Both the position numbers and the translations under genes were made by a program. From positions 7,998,001-8,062,000 of the forward strand of contig JAXRKN010000043.1 of assembly GCA_038502055.1 (NCBI GenBank): a stretch of DNA of 64,000 nucleotides. The letters run 5' to 3'. This stretch comes from Tanytarsus gracilentus (lineage: Eukaryota; Arthropoda; Insecta; Diptera; Chironomidae). Below the pieces are notes generated by a model. That model did no database searches. It was not told where the DNA came from and saw nothing but the letters and a program-made list of their open reading frames with translations. Below are positions 61,001 through 64,000 of the stretch, one piece after another; position 1 is the stretch's first letter, and each line of letters begins with the position of its first letter.

Positions 61001-64000
61001 AACTTCTACCGCATAACACTTTTTTTGTATTGTATTTTTTCGGCATAAAAGAAGGAAAATTGTCACAGCAAGGCCAAAATATTGAATGGACACAATATAA
61101 AAAATGTAATTATGACCAAGGTCCCGGATTTCATGAGTTATCCATGGTAACAGTTTTAGCTATTTATAACTCGCCTGCATAAATCAATAAAAAGGCATTC
61201 GCATGACAAATTTTAACTCTGCATACCCAAAGACAGAAAATATTTAAAATTCAATTATAAAACAATTTAAATTCCGTTGCATGAAAAAATAGTCAACGCC
61301 ACTGACCATTCTTATAATGTGTGTTAATGAGAAGCCGAATAGTTGAACCTTGCATTCGATCGTTTTGAGTTTTTAAAATTGAAATTTATTAAAATTTATC
61401 AGGTTTTATGCAAATTGATTAAGCTCCACACATAATCGGGGTCGCAATGATAATTTTTTTTGCGTTTTAAATATTTCATCTTCATCGCAATCAGTGCTTA
61501 TTAAATCGGATAAAATTGAGGGGAGAAAAAAGTGAAGGGATGAAAAATTTTCTTTCTTAAAATATGAAAATACAGCATCAACATCAAAGGCAGTAGCAGT
61601 GAGCTACATTGTAAAGTAGGTTAACATCCAATGAGCTTTATATATATGTAAAGTTAACTGTACTATGTTGCTCATGTGTTCCTCCAATGTTTTTCTCATC
61701 TTTACATTGCTTCACAATCAATACAAACTCACACAATTGCGCAAGCATATGATTTTTCATTGTGTGCATGTTTCCTCGACGTTGAAATTTTGCCGGCATC
61801 TCAGAATGTTCTGATGTTGTTGTTCCCTTTAAAATATTATGTTTACTTTTCTTCTTCTGGCGCGCAATACAAAAACATTCTCAGTTCCATATGATCAATA
61901 CAATGTTGTGACTTAAATACATAGAAACTCCCGAAAAAAGGACGAAGTACATTCATCTGTTTTTTGTTGATACTCATTTTTAAGTTTTCATTTTAAAATC
62001 GATCAATTTTAATTATTCAAAAGCGAATAATGGAAAATAATTGTTTTTTTCATATCACAACATGAGAAGCGACAGAGTGGGCGACTTAATTAATGACGAA
62101 AAAATTGCTCGTACATCCTATAAAAAATATATTTGTAACTGCGTAGTAACAATAAATTTACGTGGGGTGAAGTTGTGGTGGTAAAGCTAGGATTCTCGGT
62201 AAATTGAATGTGACGTAGAAGAAAGAAAAAGATTTTATTTGCGTCGTTGATGCACTCTTGCAATTGAATGGGTGTCAATGGGGTGAATTTTAAATTTTTA
62301 TAATTTATTGAGTTCAAAAAATGTTTAAGGGAAATTTTTAATAAATTTTCCATTGAGGTTCGAATACTTAAATTTTCTTTTGTGATAATTTTTTGTAACC
62401 TCATAAAATTCACCTCGGTTACAAAAGTTTTTCATTGAAATTTATTTTTAGAGTCCTCAAAGAGGCCAAATACAATGTAAGACACACCGCTAGATATTTA
62501 AATCTCTTTCGTCTGTAATTAAAATGCATTTCACGTTTCCTTTTGACTCTTTCATAACTTTTTTCAATTTTATAAGAACTGTTGCTCGCGTCTATGTGTC
62601 GGTGTAAAGTGTAAACATAGGACGTACCGTTGACAAAATATAAAATAAAAAATATTATAAATAGTATAATGAACTTTTCTGGGTAAATTCGCTCTTTGAG
62701 CATTTTAATTGTCGTGTATACGGTATTTCCTTTCGGAATAAATTAAAAGTTCAGAATGTAATTAGCTATTAGGGTCCACTCGGCACACACAAAAAAAAGA
62801 GTATGTAAGTCAGTGCTTGTGCATTAGAGTCGAGAGTGAGCCCCATTGTGTGTGTTAATAAATGCTCATTTCCATTCTGATAATAGAACGGTAGAATTCA
62901 CTTTATTTGTTCCAACAAATTACACACCATTCGGGCCCTGCAAATGTTCTCAATTTTCTCTTTACTACGACGAGGAAAAATGTGAAATTAAATTTAAATT
63001 TACATGGCGATTGAAGCGTTTCATTGCGTCCTCCTTTTCGTACTATTTCTCAATCACTCTGTGAACTGTGACGTCACTCGATATTTGATTTTCATTTGAA
63101 CAATTTATCATGCATATTTTGGATGATTCTCAATGAATCACGCCTTTGTATGATGGATGAGCTCATCGTGTAATTCAAGGAAGCACAGACATCCAAATGA
63201 CGTCACTGTGATAACCGAGAACAGTCTGTACACGCTTTGTGCATGTAGGCGTTTCGCCATGTGGGCGACGTGTAGTAACTGAGGGAAGGCTACATGCGTA
63301 GGGTGCTGGGTGGAAATAAAATTCGCAAAGTTTTTTTCCACGACGTCGGCGTGATGGCTATAAATAGTCAAATTCAAAGAGCATGGCGAGTCAAGTGGTT
63401 GCTACCGACACCGGCGACGATCATCCGAAGAAATTTCTTCTCTGACTCATCGAAAGAAATTTCCGTGCGAGAGAATTCATTGAGAAATGCCGGCAATTAT
63501 CATTATCGCATGGAAGTTTTTTTTTAATTATGCAATTCATAACTTTCTGCTTAACGCATTAAAAAGAGAGAGAGACAAATAAGGGAGCAACTGTGAAGAT
63601 GAAAAATCTCACTAAAGAATTTTTTATTCTGTGCAGAGTAAATTCCGTTTTATAAATAAATATTAAGACGTAGAAAAGATTTTTTTTTCTTGAATATCGC
63701 AGCGGCTGTATGTTTTTTTTTCTTTGCTGAGATAAGGCATTTGTATGTAGCACGCTCGTAGCATATCTTGTCGTCTCGCTTTGTACTGCACATATATACG
63801 CAAACTATCGTCATCTCGCTCATGCTTCAATATCATATGATTTTACCGGTTTTGCTTCATAAAACGCAATTTACTTGAAAAATGCATTAGAAAATCGAAA
63901 TTTAATGATTGAAAAGTATTTATTTCATAAATTTAATGCTCCAGTTGCACTTTGAGCTGAAAAAGTTGAGAGAAATTCCCAAATAAATACGCCGAAAATG
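58068..64000 (-). other. Probable upstream intron of Glut4EF
   Basis: At least 5.9 kb upstream of the zinc-finger exon. No further Glut4EF exon is recognisable. It holds a 12-bp GC palindrome TACCGGCCGGTA (60090-60101) and a pair of consecutive minus-strand open frames (62703-62419 and 62413-62090) discussed under findings. The rest is AT-rich sequence with no other supported feature. Confidence 0.5.

Noticed and set aside
1..64000. CRISPR arrays, bacterial operons, phage or viral insertions
   Set aside because: Every recognised gene is an intron-bearing animal gene; the only tandem array is the 147-bp minisatellite inside a transposon, and no viral-like open frame was recognised.

Overview
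The window is nuclear DNA from a small-genome, AT-rich insect, most likely a nematoceran fly (a midge or close relative). This rests on the gene set: dipteran-style Ptpmeg2, Tao with its conserved fly C-terminal tail, an MBD2/3 homologue without a recognisable MBD, insect gustatory receptors and a Glut4EF-type C-clamp factor. Many introns are about 50-110 bp and neighbouring genes often lie about 200 bp apart. The species cannot be fixed from the sequence.

Layout. (1) 1-13256, minus: Ptpmeg2 (Sec14 + tyrosine phosphatase), cut by the window start. Its 4.3-kb first intron holds an intron-bearing tRNA-Ala candidate and a 129-bp hAT-like MITE. (2) 13888-18216: a membrane coiled-coil protein resembling the CCPG1/PBXIP1 ER-phagy receptors (+), Tim50 (-) and NipSnap (+); the last two are divergent and both mitochondrial. 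(3) 19913-23395, minus: Tao kinase, 11 coding exons. (4) 27039-32587: cytosolic arginyl-tRNA synthetase (-), proteasome ATPase Rpt5 (-) and CTNNBL1 (+). (5) 32772-36593, minus: a secreted Vps62-like protein. (6) 38220-40856: Kin17 (-) and MBD2/3 (+), divergent. (7) 41048-45395, minus: two tandem gustatory receptors; the downstream one is split by a 1,366-bp hAT-type element with perfect 16-bp terminal inverted repeats and a perfect 8-bp target duplication. (8) 45.4-49.6 kb: no protein gene recognised, but a comparatively GC-rich block with strong inverted repeats suggests structured RNA. (9) 49600-50921: an unrecognised coiled-coil ORF (-) and BolA3 (+). (10) 51-64 kb: a gene-poor T-rich tract, then the last three recognised coding exons of a Glut4EF/ZNF395-like factor (-), whose 5' part lies outside the window.

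Most genes are housekeeping: mitochondrial import and iron-sulfur handling (Tim50, NipSnap, BolA3), protein turnover (Rpt5), translation (ArgRS), splicing-associated (CTNNBL1), DNA repair or replication (Kin17), chromatin (MBD2/3) and signalling (Tao, Ptpmeg2). They repeatedly sit head-to-head across roughly 200-630 bp or tail-to-tail across about 200 bp. No novel multi-gene system was found. The points most worth following are the transposon-broken receptor, the tRNA candidate, the possible insect ER-phagy receptor, the MBD-less MBD2/3 and the structured block near 46.2 kb. Exon boundaries were read by eye from GT/AG sites, frame continuity and family similarity; no alignment was run.
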